64,000 nucleotides of DNA from DATARH01 sp050246595 (GCA_050246595.1 JBFWVT010000011.1:26293-90292); one strand, 5' to 3'; positions 16,816 to 25,182 are shown, counted from the stretch's first letter. Numbers and translations are program-made. The notes: generated by a model from the letters alone, not told the origin.

Positions 16816-17682
16816 TTATCCCCTCGCCGGCCCGGTCTCGATCGGCGGGCCGTCCGGCAGACCCCATTCCGACCAGGAGCCGTCGTAAACGGCCGCGTCG
16901 GAATGACCAAGCAGGTGGGCCGCGAAGGCGACCGCGCAGGCGGTGACCCCGGAGCCGCAGCTCGTCACGATCGGCCGGTCGAGACGAACCCCGGCCTTGT
17001 CGAAAAGCCGTTGCAGCTCCTCGGCGCTTCTGATCCGGCGGGTCTGCGGGTCGGTGACCTGGTCGAACGGCAGGTTGCGGCTGCCCGGAATATGGCCTTG
17101 CCGCCGCCCCGGCCAGGTTTCCGGCGCGGTGCCCTCGAAACGGCCCGCAGCGCGGGCATCGACGACCTGTTCGCGGTGGCCCCCGAGATCGGCGATCAGC
17201 GCCATCTTGTCGCGCACCAGCTCGGGTCTGAAGCGGGAGGTAAAGCTGCGCGGCGGGATCTTTGGCGCGCCAGTTTCGAGCGGCCGACCCTCCGCCTTCC
17301 AGCGCGGCAGGCCGCCGTCGAGCAGTGCGACATTGTCGTGGCCGAACAGCCTTAGCATCCACCAGGCGCGCCCGGCCGAGGACAGGCCGGCCGTATCGTA
17401 GACAATGACCCGGTCGCTGTTGCCGATGCCGCGCTCGGCCATTTTCGCCGCAAAACGCTCGGCCGACGGGATCATATGCGGCAGGGCGGTGCCAGGTTCG
17501 GCGACATCGTCGATGTCAAAGAACACCGCCCCCGGAATATGGCCGGAATCGTAGCCCTCGCGCGCGGTCGGGGTGATCCCCGGCTGTTTGTACGAGCTGT
17601 CAAGCACCCGGACATCAGGATCGTCGAGATGCGCCGCCAGCCACTCGGTGCTGACCAGCGCATCGGGTCGGGCATAGGGCAT
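16816..17682 (-). CDS. sseA: 3-mercaptopyruvate sulfurtransferase (two-domain rhodanese)
   Basis: A 288-residue protein with two rhodanese modules, the second being active. Catalytic cysteine is C242 in the loop CGSGVTA, the six-residue loop typical of mercaptopyruvate sulfurtransferases rather than thiosulfate enzymes (CRKG-type). The family signatures YDSGHIPGAVFFDID (module 1) and RRQGHIPGSRNLPFD (module 2) are clear. It moves sulfane sulfur from 3-mercaptopyruvate to acceptors and makes sense after cysK in a cysteine operon. It is separated from the upstream AlaX gene by 76 bp that hold a GC-rich palindrome. Confidence 0.92.
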   Translation of the reverse strand: MPYARPDALVSTEWLAAHLDDPDVRVLDSSYKQPGITPTAREGYDSGHIPGAVFFDIDDVAEPGTALPHMIPSAERFAAKMAERGIGNSDRVIVYDTAGLSSAGRAWWMLRLFGHDNVALLDGGLPRWKAEGRPLETGAPKIPPRSFTSRFRPELVRDKMALIADLGGHREQVVDARAAGRFEGTAPETWPGRRQGHIPGSRNLPFDQVTDPQTRRIRSAEELQRLFDKAGVRLDRPIVTSCGSGVTACAVAFAAHLLGHSDAAVYDGSWSEWGLPDGPPIETGPARG

Positions 17683-17702
17683 GGCGGCTCCTCGTTGCAG
17701 GC

Positions 17703-17748
17703 GGACCGCCGGCGTCTCGCCGGCATGCCGGCCGGAGGCCGGCGATCC
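17703..17748. repeat. GC-rich palindromic repeat (ggaccgccggc type)
   Basis: The arms ggaccgccggcgtctcgccgg and ccggccggaggccggcgatcc form nested inverted repeats around a central catgccgg. A close relative is the core of the MITE-like element at 28274-28540 (28330-28399). On the plus strand a T-run follows the hairpin, but the flanking genes run on the minus strand. Confidence 0.75.
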
Positions 17749-17758
17749 TTTTTATCGG

Positions 17759-18469
17759 CTATCCGGCGAAAGCGATAATGACGCGCCGGTTCTGCCGGCC
17801 CTTGCTTTCGATCTTAGCGACCGCGACCGGGCCGATCTCGGCGGTGTCGCGGATATGCGTGCCGCCGCACGGCTGGAGATCGATCCCGGAAATCTCGACC
17901 AAACGGACCCTTCCGACACCGGTCGGCGGTTTGACCGACATCGTGCGCACCAGTTCAGGGCGGGCGGCGAGTTCGTCGTCGCCGATCCAGCGCGGCGCCA
18001 CGGCATGTCCGGAGGCGATCAGCGCGTTGAGGCTGGCGGCGATCGCCTCGCGGTCGAGGCTTGCCCCCGGTACGTCGAAATCGAGCCTGCCGCGCCCGTC
18101 AGAGACCTGCCCTCCGGTCACCGCGCCCGGCACGACCGCGCAGAGCAGATGCAAGCAGGTGTGCATGCGCATCAGCCGGTAGCGCCGCTCCCAATCGATC
18201 TCGGCCGTGATCTCGGCGCCAGGTTCCGGCAGCACGGACCCCGGCGCGGGGACATGGATCACCTCGTCGGGACCCTCACCCTTGATCGTGTCGGCAATCG
18301 CGACCGCGGCGCCGGAGGCGAGCCGCAGAACGCCGGTATCGCCCGGCTGGCCGCCGCCCATCGGATAGAACACGGTTCGGTCGAGGCGGATGCCGCGCGA
18401 ATCGGCCGCGGCGACCCGCGCCGTACAGGACCGGACGTAGGCGTCGTCGCGGAACACAAGTTCGGTCAT
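17759..18469 (-). CDS. Alanyl-tRNA editing protein (AlaX family)
   Basis: A 236-residue free-standing editing domain homologous to the editing part of AlaRS. The zinc ligands are all present: H103 and H107 (HTCLH) and C201 and H205 (CGGTH). The FYPMGGGQPGDTG segment near residue 35 is another family mark. It hydrolyses Ser-tRNA-Ala or Gly-tRNA-Ala in trans. Its start lies one base after the cysK stop, so translation is likely coupled to cysK. Linkage to cysteine synthesis is unusual but could reflect serine, the shared metabolite. Confidence 0.93.
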   Translation of the reverse strand: MTELVFRDDAYVRSCTARVAAADSRGIRLDRTVFYPMGGGQPGDTGVLRLASGAAVAIADTIKGEGPDEVIHVPAPGSVLPEPGAEITAEIDWERRYRLMRMHTCLHLLCAVVPGAVTGGQVSDGRGRLDFDVPGASLDREAIAASLNALIASGHAVAPRWIGDDELAARPELVRTMSVKPPTGVGRVRLVEISGIDLQPCGGTHIRDTAEIGPVAVAKIESKGRQNRRVIIAFAG

Positions 18470-18470
18470 G

Positions 18471-19475
18471 TCACGTGTCCAGCCAGTGAGGAACCGGCAG
18501 GTTGCGCTCCTTCAGAAAGGCCGGGTTGAACAGCTTCGATTGGTAGCGCGTACCCGAATCGGCGAGGATCGTCACGATCGTCTTGCCCGGCCCGAGTTCC
18601 CGGGCCAGCCGGATCGCGCCGGCGATGTTGATCGCGGTCGAGCCGCCGAGCACCAGCCCCTCATCGGTCACGAGGTCGAACAGGATCGGCAGCGCCTCCT
18701 CGTCGGTGATCTGGTACTGGCCGTCGGGGGTGAAGCCTTCGAGATTCCGGGTCTCGCGGTTGTTGCCGATCCCCTCGGTGATCGAGCTGCCTTCCGGCTT
18801 GAACTCGCGGCGCGCGTACCAGGAGTAGATGCCGGAGCCCATCGGGTCGGACAAGTAGATCTTTACCCCCGGATTGCGCTCCTTCAAGGCGATACCGACC
18901 CCGGACAGCGTGCCGCCGGTGCCGACCGAGCAGGTGAAACCGTCGATCTTGCCGTCGGTCTGGGTCCAGATTTCGGGGCCGGTGGTCTCCAAATGGGCGC
19001 GGCGGTTGGCGAGATTGTCGAACTGGTTGGCCCAGATCGCGCCGTTCGGTTCCTTTGCGGCGATCTCCTCGGCGAGGCGGCCGGAATAGCGCACGTAATT
19101 GTTGGGATTGGTGTAGGGGACGGCCGGGACGAGGCGCAGATCGACGCCGCAGAGCAGCAGCATATCTTTCTTTTCCTGGCTCTGCGTCTCGGGCATGACG
19201 ATGATGGTGCGATAGCCGCGCGCGTTGCCGACCAGCGCCAGCCCAATGCCGGTATTGCCGGCGGTGCCCTCGACGACGACCCCGCCGGGTTTGAGAAGGC
19301 CTTTTTCCTCGGCATCCTTGATGATGAAGAGGGCGGCGCGGTCCTTGACCGAACCGCCGGGGTTGAGGAACTCGGCCTTGCCGAGGATCGTGCAGCCGGT
19401 CGCCTCGGAGGCGCGGCGCAGCTTGATGAGGGGGGTGTTGCCGACCGTGCCGACAAACCCGTCGCTTATGTCCAT
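18471..19475 (-). CDS. cysK: Cysteine synthase A (O-acetylserine sulfhydrylase)
   Basis: A 334-residue PLP enzyme; ATG 19475 gives the standard N-terminus (MDISDGFVGTVGNTPLIKLR). The PLP lysine is K44 in NPGGSVKDRA. The substrate-binding EGTAGNTGIGLA loop and the phosphate-binding GTGGTLSGVG loop are intact, and the C-terminal SGTRYQSKLF is typical. It makes cysteine from O-acetylserine and sulfide. It heads the operon cysK-alaX-sseA-GNAT. The upstream 380 bp hold no gene and mark the border of the AT-rich island. Confidence 0.95.
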   Translation of the reverse strand: MDISDGFVGTVGNTPLIKLRRASEATGCTILGKAEFLNPGGSVKDRAALFIIKDAEEKGLLKPGGVVVEGTAGNTGIGLALVGNARGYRTIIVMPETQSQEKKDMLLLCGVDLRLVPAVPYTNPNNYVRYSGRLAEEIAAKEPNGAIWANQFDNLANRRAHLETTGPEIWTQTDGKIDGFTCSVGTGGTLSGVGIALKERNPGVKIYLSDPMGSGIYSWYARREFKPEGSSITEGIGNNRETRNLEGFTPDGQYQITDEEALPILFDLVTDEGLVLGGSTAINIAGAIRLARELGPGKTIVTILADSGTRYQSKLFNPAFLKERNLPVPHWLDT

Positions 19476-19855
19476 CGCCTCACTCTCCGTCCGGGCGGCG
19501 TCGGGCGAGAGAGTAGCGGCGGGCGGCGGAGGCGGCAATTCCCTGCTAACAGGGAAATCTTTTCGCCCTCGCGCGCAAATGGTTGAAACAGCGAGAGATC
19601 GGCGGCGGGCGCAGGGAATTTTCCGGGACGAGCAGGGAACGGTTTCGCGGATTCAGGGATCGCCGGGAAATATACTCGCCGCGGTTCGGATGAAAGCAGG
19701 GGCTTATCTGGGACCGGAGAGGTCGAAATTCAACCCGCGACCAGAGTACCAGGGACGCTGGGGATGAGCGTGCCTGAGCTACGATAACGCAAAGCGCTTG
19801 TCCGAAATTACAGTGTATGCAACACTCCGCGCGGAGGTTGCATAGGAGCAAGATT
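19476..19855. other. Intergenic region between cysK and the lysozyme gene
   Basis: No convincing gene. The first 60 bp upstream of cysK contain the hairpin-like tccctgctaacaggga (around 19538-19555). Between 19540 and 19670 the string cagggaa or its variant recurs four times (near 19547, 19612, 19630 and 19652), which looks like an irregular degenerate repeat. An AGGAG site at 19844-19848 serves the lysozyme start. Promoters for both divergent genes must lie here, but I cannot place them with confidence. Confidence 0.6.
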
Positions 19856-20560
19856 ATGATCTGGCCGTTGCTGTTGCTCTTCCTGCTCTGCCAACCTGCG
19901 GTTGGTCTGGCACAGGAAGTATCGGACGATCAACAGCGCTTCGTGTCTGGAAGTCTGCTCGAGGATATCGGCCAGCCACCGCTGGGAGCCGCGGAACTCC
20001 AGGCTGTAAGGCCCCTGCTCCCGGTTGCGTTGAATATGATCAAGGAATTCGAACAGTGGCAGCCAAACGCTTATAATGATCCCGCCGGATTTTGTACGAT
20101 AGGCTATGGCCATCTAATCTCTCTAAACCGTTGCGAACAGATCGCGCTAGGACGATGGGCGAGACCTCTAACAGAAGCCGAAGGCATCAAACTGCTGAAC
20201 GACGATACAGCAAGTGCCCGTTTGGCGATTCAACGATTTGTGTCAGTAGACCTCGACAATGAAGAATTTGGAGCGCTGACGTCATTCGTCTTCAATATTG
20301 GAAAGGGAAATTTTTTTAGGTCCACCCTGCTGCGATTATTAAATGATGAGCGATACGAGCTTGCTGAAAAGGAGTTCGCGCGCTGGATACGATCAAGGGG
20401 CAAAGTGATGCGTGGCCTAATCGTAAGGCGCTCGTGCGAGGCAACTCTTTTCGCTGGCTACTTAGACTATCCCAATGACCAGTTTAACCGGAACAGTTGC
20501 GGCGTCCTGGGCATCGCTTCGGACGCAGGTCCTTCGATCGATATAGAAACAGGAGAATAA
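19856..20560 (+). CDS. Secreted GH24 lysozyme (phage-type muramidase)
   Basis: A 234-residue protein from ATG 19856, with AGGAG seven bases upstream. A signal peptide (MIWPLLLLFLLCQPAVGLAQ) comes first. The GH24 triad has the T4/P1 spacing E-8-D-5-T: E66, D75 and T81 within EFEQWQPNAYNDPAGFCTIG and the following YGHL. Later segments (LTSFVFNIGKGNF, RWIRSRGKVMRGLIVRR) match the rest of the fold. It should cleave peptidoglycan glycan strands. No holin, spanin or other phage gene is near, so it is a stand-alone secreted muramidase. DNA here is clearly AT-richer than the flanks, a sign of transfer. Confidence 0.88.
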   Translation: MIWPLLLLFLLCQPAVGLAQEVSDDQQRFVSGSLLEDIGQPPLGAAELQAVRPLLPVALNMIKEFEQWQPNAYNDPAGFCTIGYGHLISLNRCEQIALGRWARPLTEAEGIKLLNDDTASARLAIQRFVSVDLDNEEFGALTSFVFNIGKGNFFRSTLLRLLNDERYELAEKEFARWIRSRGKVMRGLIVRRSCEATLFAGYLDYPNDQFNRNSCGVLGIASDAGPSIDIETGE

Positions 20561-20667
20561 AACAGGCCAGATTTTTTGATTGCATCGCCACGACATGCGC
20601 ACCCTATAGTGTGGTCATTACTAAGATGGTCATTTTCTTGGCCGGCCGCAGCAACGGGAGGTAAAGC

Positions 20668-21813
20668 ATGTTGCGGAAAATACTGATGCAAATGCCTTGG
20701 TGCCTCGTCGGATTTTCACTTCTGCTCAGCGGCACCCAGACGGCCCGAGCTACCAACCATTTCAGGTGTATTGATGAATACCTTGATGAACAGGAAGGTA
20801 AGGCTCCGGCGCTGGACCTGGACATCTCTCCTTCTGATGTTGAAATTGTTGTCGGAAAAGTTATGCAGGCAATTGGATTAAAGGAAAAAAGTGTCAAGGA
20901 TATCGTGATTTACCCTTGTCGATTCGCGGACAAAGTGTTTGTCTGGGTCGCGAAACATACCTCAGACGAGACCGCTCGAAATAAAGAGCGCAATAAAAAG
21001 CGCATGGCTCTAATTAAAAAGCACATAGCCCCTGACACCGAATTCATTATCTATGATCCCACTTGGGTCCGTGAAGTGATTGGGCGGGATTATTTCCAGG
21101 CCGTTGTGTTATTCGGCCACGAGCTGGCACACCTGCTAAATCGACATTTTACCTCTAGGGCGGACCTCGATCCAAAGGAAAAAGAAACCGAAGGCGACTA
21201 TTTTGCAGGCTGTGCGGTAGCTCATCTTGGTGGCGACCGGAGCGTATTTGAGAACTTGCTGGCACGACTACGCGAAGAGAAGAGTGACAAGTATCCCGAC
21301 CGATTGAAGAGCCTGGAGGCCGCCGACGAGGGCTTCAGAAAATGTGAAAAGACAGTTGTCCTTGCGGGCGTCACAGTTCCGGCGCTCGGCTTAGACGCAA
21401 AATATGGAATGCCCCCGGGACAAGTGCGCCCTGTCTCGGTCACAGTGCCGCTCATCGGGTATGTACGGGTTCCGGTGGGTTATCTCAGCGAGGGTCAGGC
21501 AATCCAAATTTGTCTACCCACACAGGTTGACAATATACCCAGCACGACCCTATTCCGTTTTTGGCTTGTTCGAGAGGATCTGAATTTTGGCAGTCAGCCC
21601 AATATCGGGAGATTTCGAGCAATCAGCGGCAAATGCACTATTGAAGGACATGAGGGGATACTTGTGGAGAGCGTAGCGGATTCAGGAGAAAAATACATAA
21701 TAGTTATAAAACAAGCGCCGAACGGCATAGTAGGAGGATTTAACAGGTCAATGGCATTCATAGGGGCGACGGTATTCGACCTTGATATCGTTCTCGATAT
21801 TCGACGAAAGTAG
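20668..21813 (+). CDS. Secreted HExxH metallopeptidase-like protein (M48-like)
   Basis: A 381-residue protein behind GGGAGGT. An N-terminal signal peptide ends near ARATN (about residue 30). The zinc motif HELAH is at 151-155 and the third ligand is probably E173 in ETEGDYFAG (E-x-x-x-D arrangement of the M48/gluzincin group). The N-terminal 140 residues and the C-terminal 190 residues (mostly beta-like) match nothing I can name. It likely acts in the periplasm or outside the cell. Codon use is AT-rich like the neighbouring lysozyme gene, which ends 107 bp upstream. Confidence 0.75.
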   Translation: MLRKILMQMPWCLVGFSLLLSGTQTARATNHFRCIDEYLDEQEGKAPALDLDISPSDVEIVVGKVMQAIGLKEKSVKDIVIYPCRFADKVFVWVAKHTSDETARNKERNKKRMALIKKHIAPDTEFIIYDPTWVREVIGRDYFQAVVLFGHELAHLLNRHFTSRADLDPKEKETEGDYFAGCAVAHLGGDRSVFENLLARLREEKSDKYPDRLKSLEAADEGFRKCEKTVVLAGVTVPALGLDAKYGMPPGQVRPVSVTVPLIGYVRVPVGYLSEGQAIQICLPTQVDNIPSTTLFRFWLVREDLNFGSQPNIGRFRAISGKCTIEGHEGILVESVADSGEKYIIVIKQAPNGIVGGFNRSMAFIGATVFDLDIVLDIRRK

Positions 21814-22145
21814 AGACAACCCAAGCTCAAATCTGCGATTTGGATGCAAAACAGAAAATCAATGGAGCGTTAGAGACGGAATCCCTCCGGCTTGCTGGTA
21901 GGAAATTTGCACGTCGGGCGCCTATGAGGAGCGTCAACCGTCTTTCTTGAATGTCGATCGGATGACCAATATTATATATTTAGGAGACTGAAACTGAAAT
22001 GATGCGCCATATAGATACTGGTCCGGCCGGAGTCGGCTAGAATGAAATAGCGACTGTTATTCTTTGTGTTGTCGCCGCGATTAGAAGCCGGAGTTTAGTC
22101 GTGTACGCGGGGCTGTAAAATGAATAAAGAAGCCAGGAGAAAGAG
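21814..22145. other. AT-rich intergenic region
   Basis: There is no supported gene in these 332 bp. The stretch around 21970 (ccaatattatatatttagg) is the most AT-rich part of the window and may hold the promoter for the cyanovirin-repeat gene, but no clear -35/-10 pair is seen. An AGGAGA site lies just before the ATG at 22146. Confidence 0.55.
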
Positions 22146-23096
22146 ATGCTTGAGCGTTTTGCCTACGCGCTCGCAGTTGCTGTCGGGTGTCTTACCATCA
22201 CGCTAGCAACGGATAACGCCTACTCACAACCGGCGGGCTCCTATCAGCAGACCTGCCGGAACAGCAGGATGCAGGATGATACCCTCTATAGTTCGTGTCG
22301 CGACACGCGTGGCCGTTACCGGGATACGTCGCTGGCGCAGGTGAGCCGATGTATCGGGAGCATCTGGAACGAAAACGGGGCGCTGCGCTGCTCCCGCGGC
22401 TCTCCCCCAAACGGAACGTATCTTCGCACGTGCGATCAGGTTCGGATCGACAATGGAGTCCTTTCCGCCGAATGCCGCGCGATCGGCGGTGGCAAACGCT
22501 ACACCTCATTGGCCGATTATCAGCGTTGCTGGTCAGACATCGCCAATGTCCATGGTTTCCTGGCGTGCGATCAGGGCGATCGAGCGGCGCCGCCGGGTAC
22601 ATATCGCACAACCTGCCGCGACCGGGTAATGACCGGAACGGTTCTGAAGGCTCTTTGCCTGAACAACAGACGGGGTTTCCAGAGAACGAGCATCGAGACT
22701 GCGAATTGCCAGCAGCCGATCGAAAACAGTAACGGTGAACTCCGCTGCGGTCCTCGGCCGAAACCGGGGCCGCCCCCGTCGACGGCCCAGGGATATTCCG
22801 CCGTCGAGGTGTTCAACTGCCATTCCAGCCGGCGCACGCTGGTAATCTGGAAGGCGAGCGCCAGCAATCAGAATTGGACCAGGCAGGGCGTCGTTGACTC
22901 AAGCTATAGCGGCAACCTGTGCCCGTCCGGATCGGGTCTGCGGGTCCGGCTCGATGCCGGAGCAAATCTGATCCGTGCTCTCGATACCACGTCGTGCGGG
23001 CAGGACAACCCGACGCTCTTCAATTGCCAAGTCGGCGAACTAACCGTCGTCGGCCGCCCCGAGGGAGAGGTTCTTCCTTACACGGTCGGGTATTGA
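22146..23096 (+). CDS. Secreted protein with three cyanovirin-N-type (CVNH) repeats and a unique C-terminal domain
   Basis: A 316-residue protein with a signal peptide of about 27 residues (cleavage near NAYSQPAGS). Three repeats of about 54 residues follow at 29-82, 88-141 and 149-201. Each begins G-[ST]-Y-x-x-T-C, has a central C-R/C-L, a TSL/TSI turn, and ends with a G-x-L-x-C, giving four cysteines per repeat. This is the CVNH half-domain pattern of sugar-binding cyanovirin homologues, which normally come in pairs. A proline-rich linker (PRPKPGPPP) leads to a C-terminal domain of about 100 residues, also with paired cysteines, that I do not recognise. It is likely an exported carbohydrate-binding protein. 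Confidence 0.8.
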   Translation: MLERFAYALAVAVGCLTITLATDNAYSQPAGSYQQTCRNSRMQDDTLYSSCRDTRGRYRDTSLAQVSRCIGSIWNENGALRCSRGSPPNGTYLRTCDQVRIDNGVLSAECRAIGGGKRYTSLADYQRCWSDIANVHGFLACDQGDRAAPPGTYRTTCRDRVMTGTVLKALCLNNRRGFQRTSIETANCQQPIENSNGELRCGPRPKPGPPPSTAQGYSAVEVFNCHSSRRTLVIWKASASNQNWTRQGVVDSSYSGNLCPSGSGLRVRLDAGANLIRALDTTSCGQDNPTLFNCQVGELTVVGRPEGEVLPYTVGY

Positions 23097-23184
23097 GTCC
23101 CACGATTTAGGGCGCTGTCACCGTTGTTTTCTCAACCGCTATAGCCATACAGCCGGAAGCAGGATTGCACTGAGGGTCTTGGAC

Positions 23185-24363
23185 GTGAGCGAAGGCGAGG
23201 CAGGCGCGCCGGTTGCGGCTGACGGGGAGCGCTCGACCGGGCTGTTGCCGGCGCAGTTGCTGCGGGCGGCGGTTCGGGGCGGGGGCGAGGTCCTGGCGGC
23301 GGCGCCGATCGGCGAGGATCAGATCCAGCCGGCCAGCATCGATCTGCGGCTCGGCGAGGTCGCGTATCGGGTGCGCGCGAGCTTTCTGCCGGGGGCAAGG
23401 GCCAGCGTCGCCGACAAGCTCGCGCAATTGTCGATGCACCGCATCGATCTGACCCAGGGCGCGGTGCTCGAAAAGGACTGCGTCTATATCGTGAAGCTGC
23501 TCGAACATCTCGCGCTGCGCAAACGGATGTCGGCGATGGCGAACCCGAAAAGCTCGATCGGACGGCTCGACGTGTTCGCCCGGATCATCACCGATCAGGG
23601 GATCGAGTTCGACCGGGTGCGCGAGGGGTACAAGGGGCCGCTTTACGCCGAAATCAGCCCGCTGGCGTTCAGCATTCTGGTGCGGACCGGATCAAGGCTC
23701 GTGCAGTTGCGCATCAGGCGGGGGTCGCCCTTGTTCCGCGATACGGCATTGCGGCGGCTGCATGCCGAGACGAAGCTGGTCGAGGCGGCGGAGGATGACG
23801 GGGCGGCGGGCAATGTCGAAATCCGCAACGGGCTGCCTTTTACGGTCGATGTGTCGGGCGATCCGCGCACCGGGCTGGTCGGGTTCAAGGCGCGACGGCA
23901 TACCGATGTGATCGATGTCGACCGGATCGATCACTACGACCCGCGCGAGTTCTGGGAGCCGGTCTACCCGCATCACGGCGGGCGCGGTCCGCACGGGGTC
24001 GTGCTCGATCCGAACGATTTTTACATCCTGGCATCGCGCGAGGCGGTGGTCGTGCCGCCGGATCATGCGGCGGAGATGCTGCCCTATGACGCGTTCGCCG
24101 GCGAGTTCCGGGTGCATTACGCCGGGTTTTTCGACCCCGGTTTCGGCTCGGTCGAGGCCGACGGCAGCGGCAGCCGCGCCGTGCTCGAAGTGCGCGCGCG
24201 CGAGGTGCCGTTTCTGATCGAGCACGGCCAGGTGGTCGGACGGATGCTCTACGAAAAGCTGATCGCGCGGCCGGACCGGCTCTATGGCGGCGCGATCGGG
24301 TCGTCGTACCAGCGCCAGGGGCTGGCGCTGTCGAAGCATTTCAAGAAGGTGGCGTGGAGATAG
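23185..24363 (+). CDS. dcd: 2'-deoxycytidine 5'-triphosphate deaminase family protein (long form)
   Basis: About 392 residues from GTG 23185, which has GAGGG eight bases upstream; a TTG at 23179 is also in frame. The N-terminal half has the dCTP deaminase/dUTPase trimer fold marks: QIQPASIDLRLGEVAYRV, NPKSSIGRLDVFARI and the GPLYAEISPLAFSI segment. At 392 residues it is roughly twice the length of the classical E. coli Dcd; the long form is common in alphaproteobacteria and appears to carry a second, degenerate dUTPase-like half. It should supply dUMP precursors by deaminating dCTP. It is convergent with the Nudix gene across a cluster of hairpins. Confidence 0.82.
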   Translation: MSEGEAGAPVAADGERSTGLLPAQLLRAAVRGGGEVLAAAPIGEDQIQPASIDLRLGEVAYRVRASFLPGARASVADKLAQLSMHRIDLTQGAVLEKDCVYIVKLLEHLALRKRMSAMANPKSSIGRLDVFARIITDQGIEFDRVREGYKGPLYAEISPLAFSILVRTGSRLVQLRIRRGSPLFRDTALRRLHAETKLVEAAEDDGAAGNVEIRNGLPFTVDVSGDPRTGLVGFKARRHTDVIDVDRIDHYDPREFWEPVYPHHGGRGPHGVVLDPNDFYILASREAVVVPPDHAAEMLPYDAFAGEFRVHYAGFFDPGFGSVEADGSGSRAVLEVRAREVPFLIEHGQVVGRMLYEKLIARPDRLYGGAIGSSYQRQGLALSKHFKKVAWR

Positions 24364-24372
24364 GCCGCATTA

Positions 24373-24501
24373 CCCTCTCCCGCATGCGGGAGAGGGAGGC
24401 GGCGCGTGAGCGGCGACCGGGTGAGGGCGGTGATGCCGGAAGCCCTCACCCTCCCATCGCTGCGCGATGGGCCCCTCCCTCTCCCGCGGTGCGGGAGAGG
24501 G
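24373..24501. repeat. REP-like hairpin cluster between convergent genes
   Basis: A perfect 24-bp palindrome ccctctcccgcatgcgggag... lies at 24373-24396, a further imperfect hairpin around ccctcccatcgctgcgcgatggg in the middle, and ccctctcccgcggtgcgggag... at 24477-24501 followed by TTTT. A similar cluster lies at 41159-41302. It sits between the convergent dcd and Nudix genes and probably acts as a bidirectional terminator. Confidence 0.85.
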
Positions 24502-24557
24502 GTTTTCCATGCGCCCAGCCACTCACGACGCAGGCGGTCGCGGTGGCGCAAGAGCCA

Positions 24558-25148
24558 CTACAGCGCGACCAGCGTGTGGCCCCTCTCGATCTGGCCGGTG
24601 TCGAGCATTGCTTCGGCTTCGGCCAGGGTCTTTACGATCACGCGGATGTCCTCGTGCTCGTCGGCGAGACCGTAGAGACCGGCGGCGCTGCGCGAATCGA
24701 TGCGGGCGCAATAGAGCCAGATCACCTCGTCGAGGCTGCCGCTGGCCGGCAGCATGCGCTGGATCGGGATCAGCGGGCCGAGCGGTTCGAGATTGCTCTC
24801 CTCGCGGGTCTCGCGTCTGGCGACCGCTTCGGGGGTTTCGTCGGCGTCGATCAGACCGGCGACGTTCTCGATCTGCCATGGCGAGCGGCCGCCATACAGC
24901 GCCGCGAGGCGGAACTGCTCGACCAGCACGACGCTGTCGCGGTCCGGATCGTAGAGCAGCACCGCGACGGCCTCGCCGCGACGGATGATGTCGAAGACGC
25001 GCTCCTCGCTCCAGCCGCCCGCGAACAGTCGATGGCGAAAGCGCACGACATCGACCCGGATGTGCCGGGCAAACCCGGTCTCGGCGCTGACGAGCTGAAG
25101 ATCGGGATGCGACGGCACGGGTACCGGCGGGCGCGCTTTGGCGGACAT
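24558..25148 (-). CDS. Nudix hydrolase (ADP-ribose pyrophosphatase type)
   Basis: A 196-residue protein from ATG 25148. The Nudix box G-x5-E-x7-RE-x2-EE is complete, starting at about residue 98 (GLIDADETPEAVARRETREE). An upstream FDIIRRGEAVAVLLYDPDRD segment and the domain size match ADP-ribose/nucleoside diphosphate sugar pyrophosphatases (NudF/TrgB group). It probably cleaves ADP-ribose or a sugar nucleotide with Mg2+. The DUF1491 gene ends 34 bp upstream on the same strand, so the two are likely cotranscribed. Confidence 0.88.
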   Translation of the reverse strand: MSAKARPPVPVPSHPDLQLVSAETGFARHIRVDVVRFRHRLFAGGWSEERVFDIIRRGEAVAVLLYDPDRDSVVLVEQFRLAALYGGRSPWQIENVAGLIDADETPEAVARRETREESNLEPLGPLIPIQRMLPASGSLDEVIWLYCARIDSRSAAGLYGLADEHEDIRVIVKTLAEAEAMLDTGQIERGHTLVAL

Positions 25149-25182
25149 CGAAGCTCCGGACGGTGGCGGACAGGCGAGAAGT

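Noticed and set aside
17703..17748. Terminator of the AlaX gene
   Set aside because: The T-run follows the hairpin only on the plus strand, while the genes here are on the minus strand. It is better explained as a copy of a dispersed palindrome.
19540..19760. Degraded transposase gene with cagggaa repeats
   Set aside because: Translation in all frames gives no transposase motif. The repeats are irregular, so it is recorded only as intergenic sequence.
19856..20560. Prophage remnant around the lysozyme gene
   Set aside because: No holin, spanin, capsid, tail or integrase gene is near, and the lysozyme has a signal peptide. It is treated as a secreted enzyme in an acquired island.
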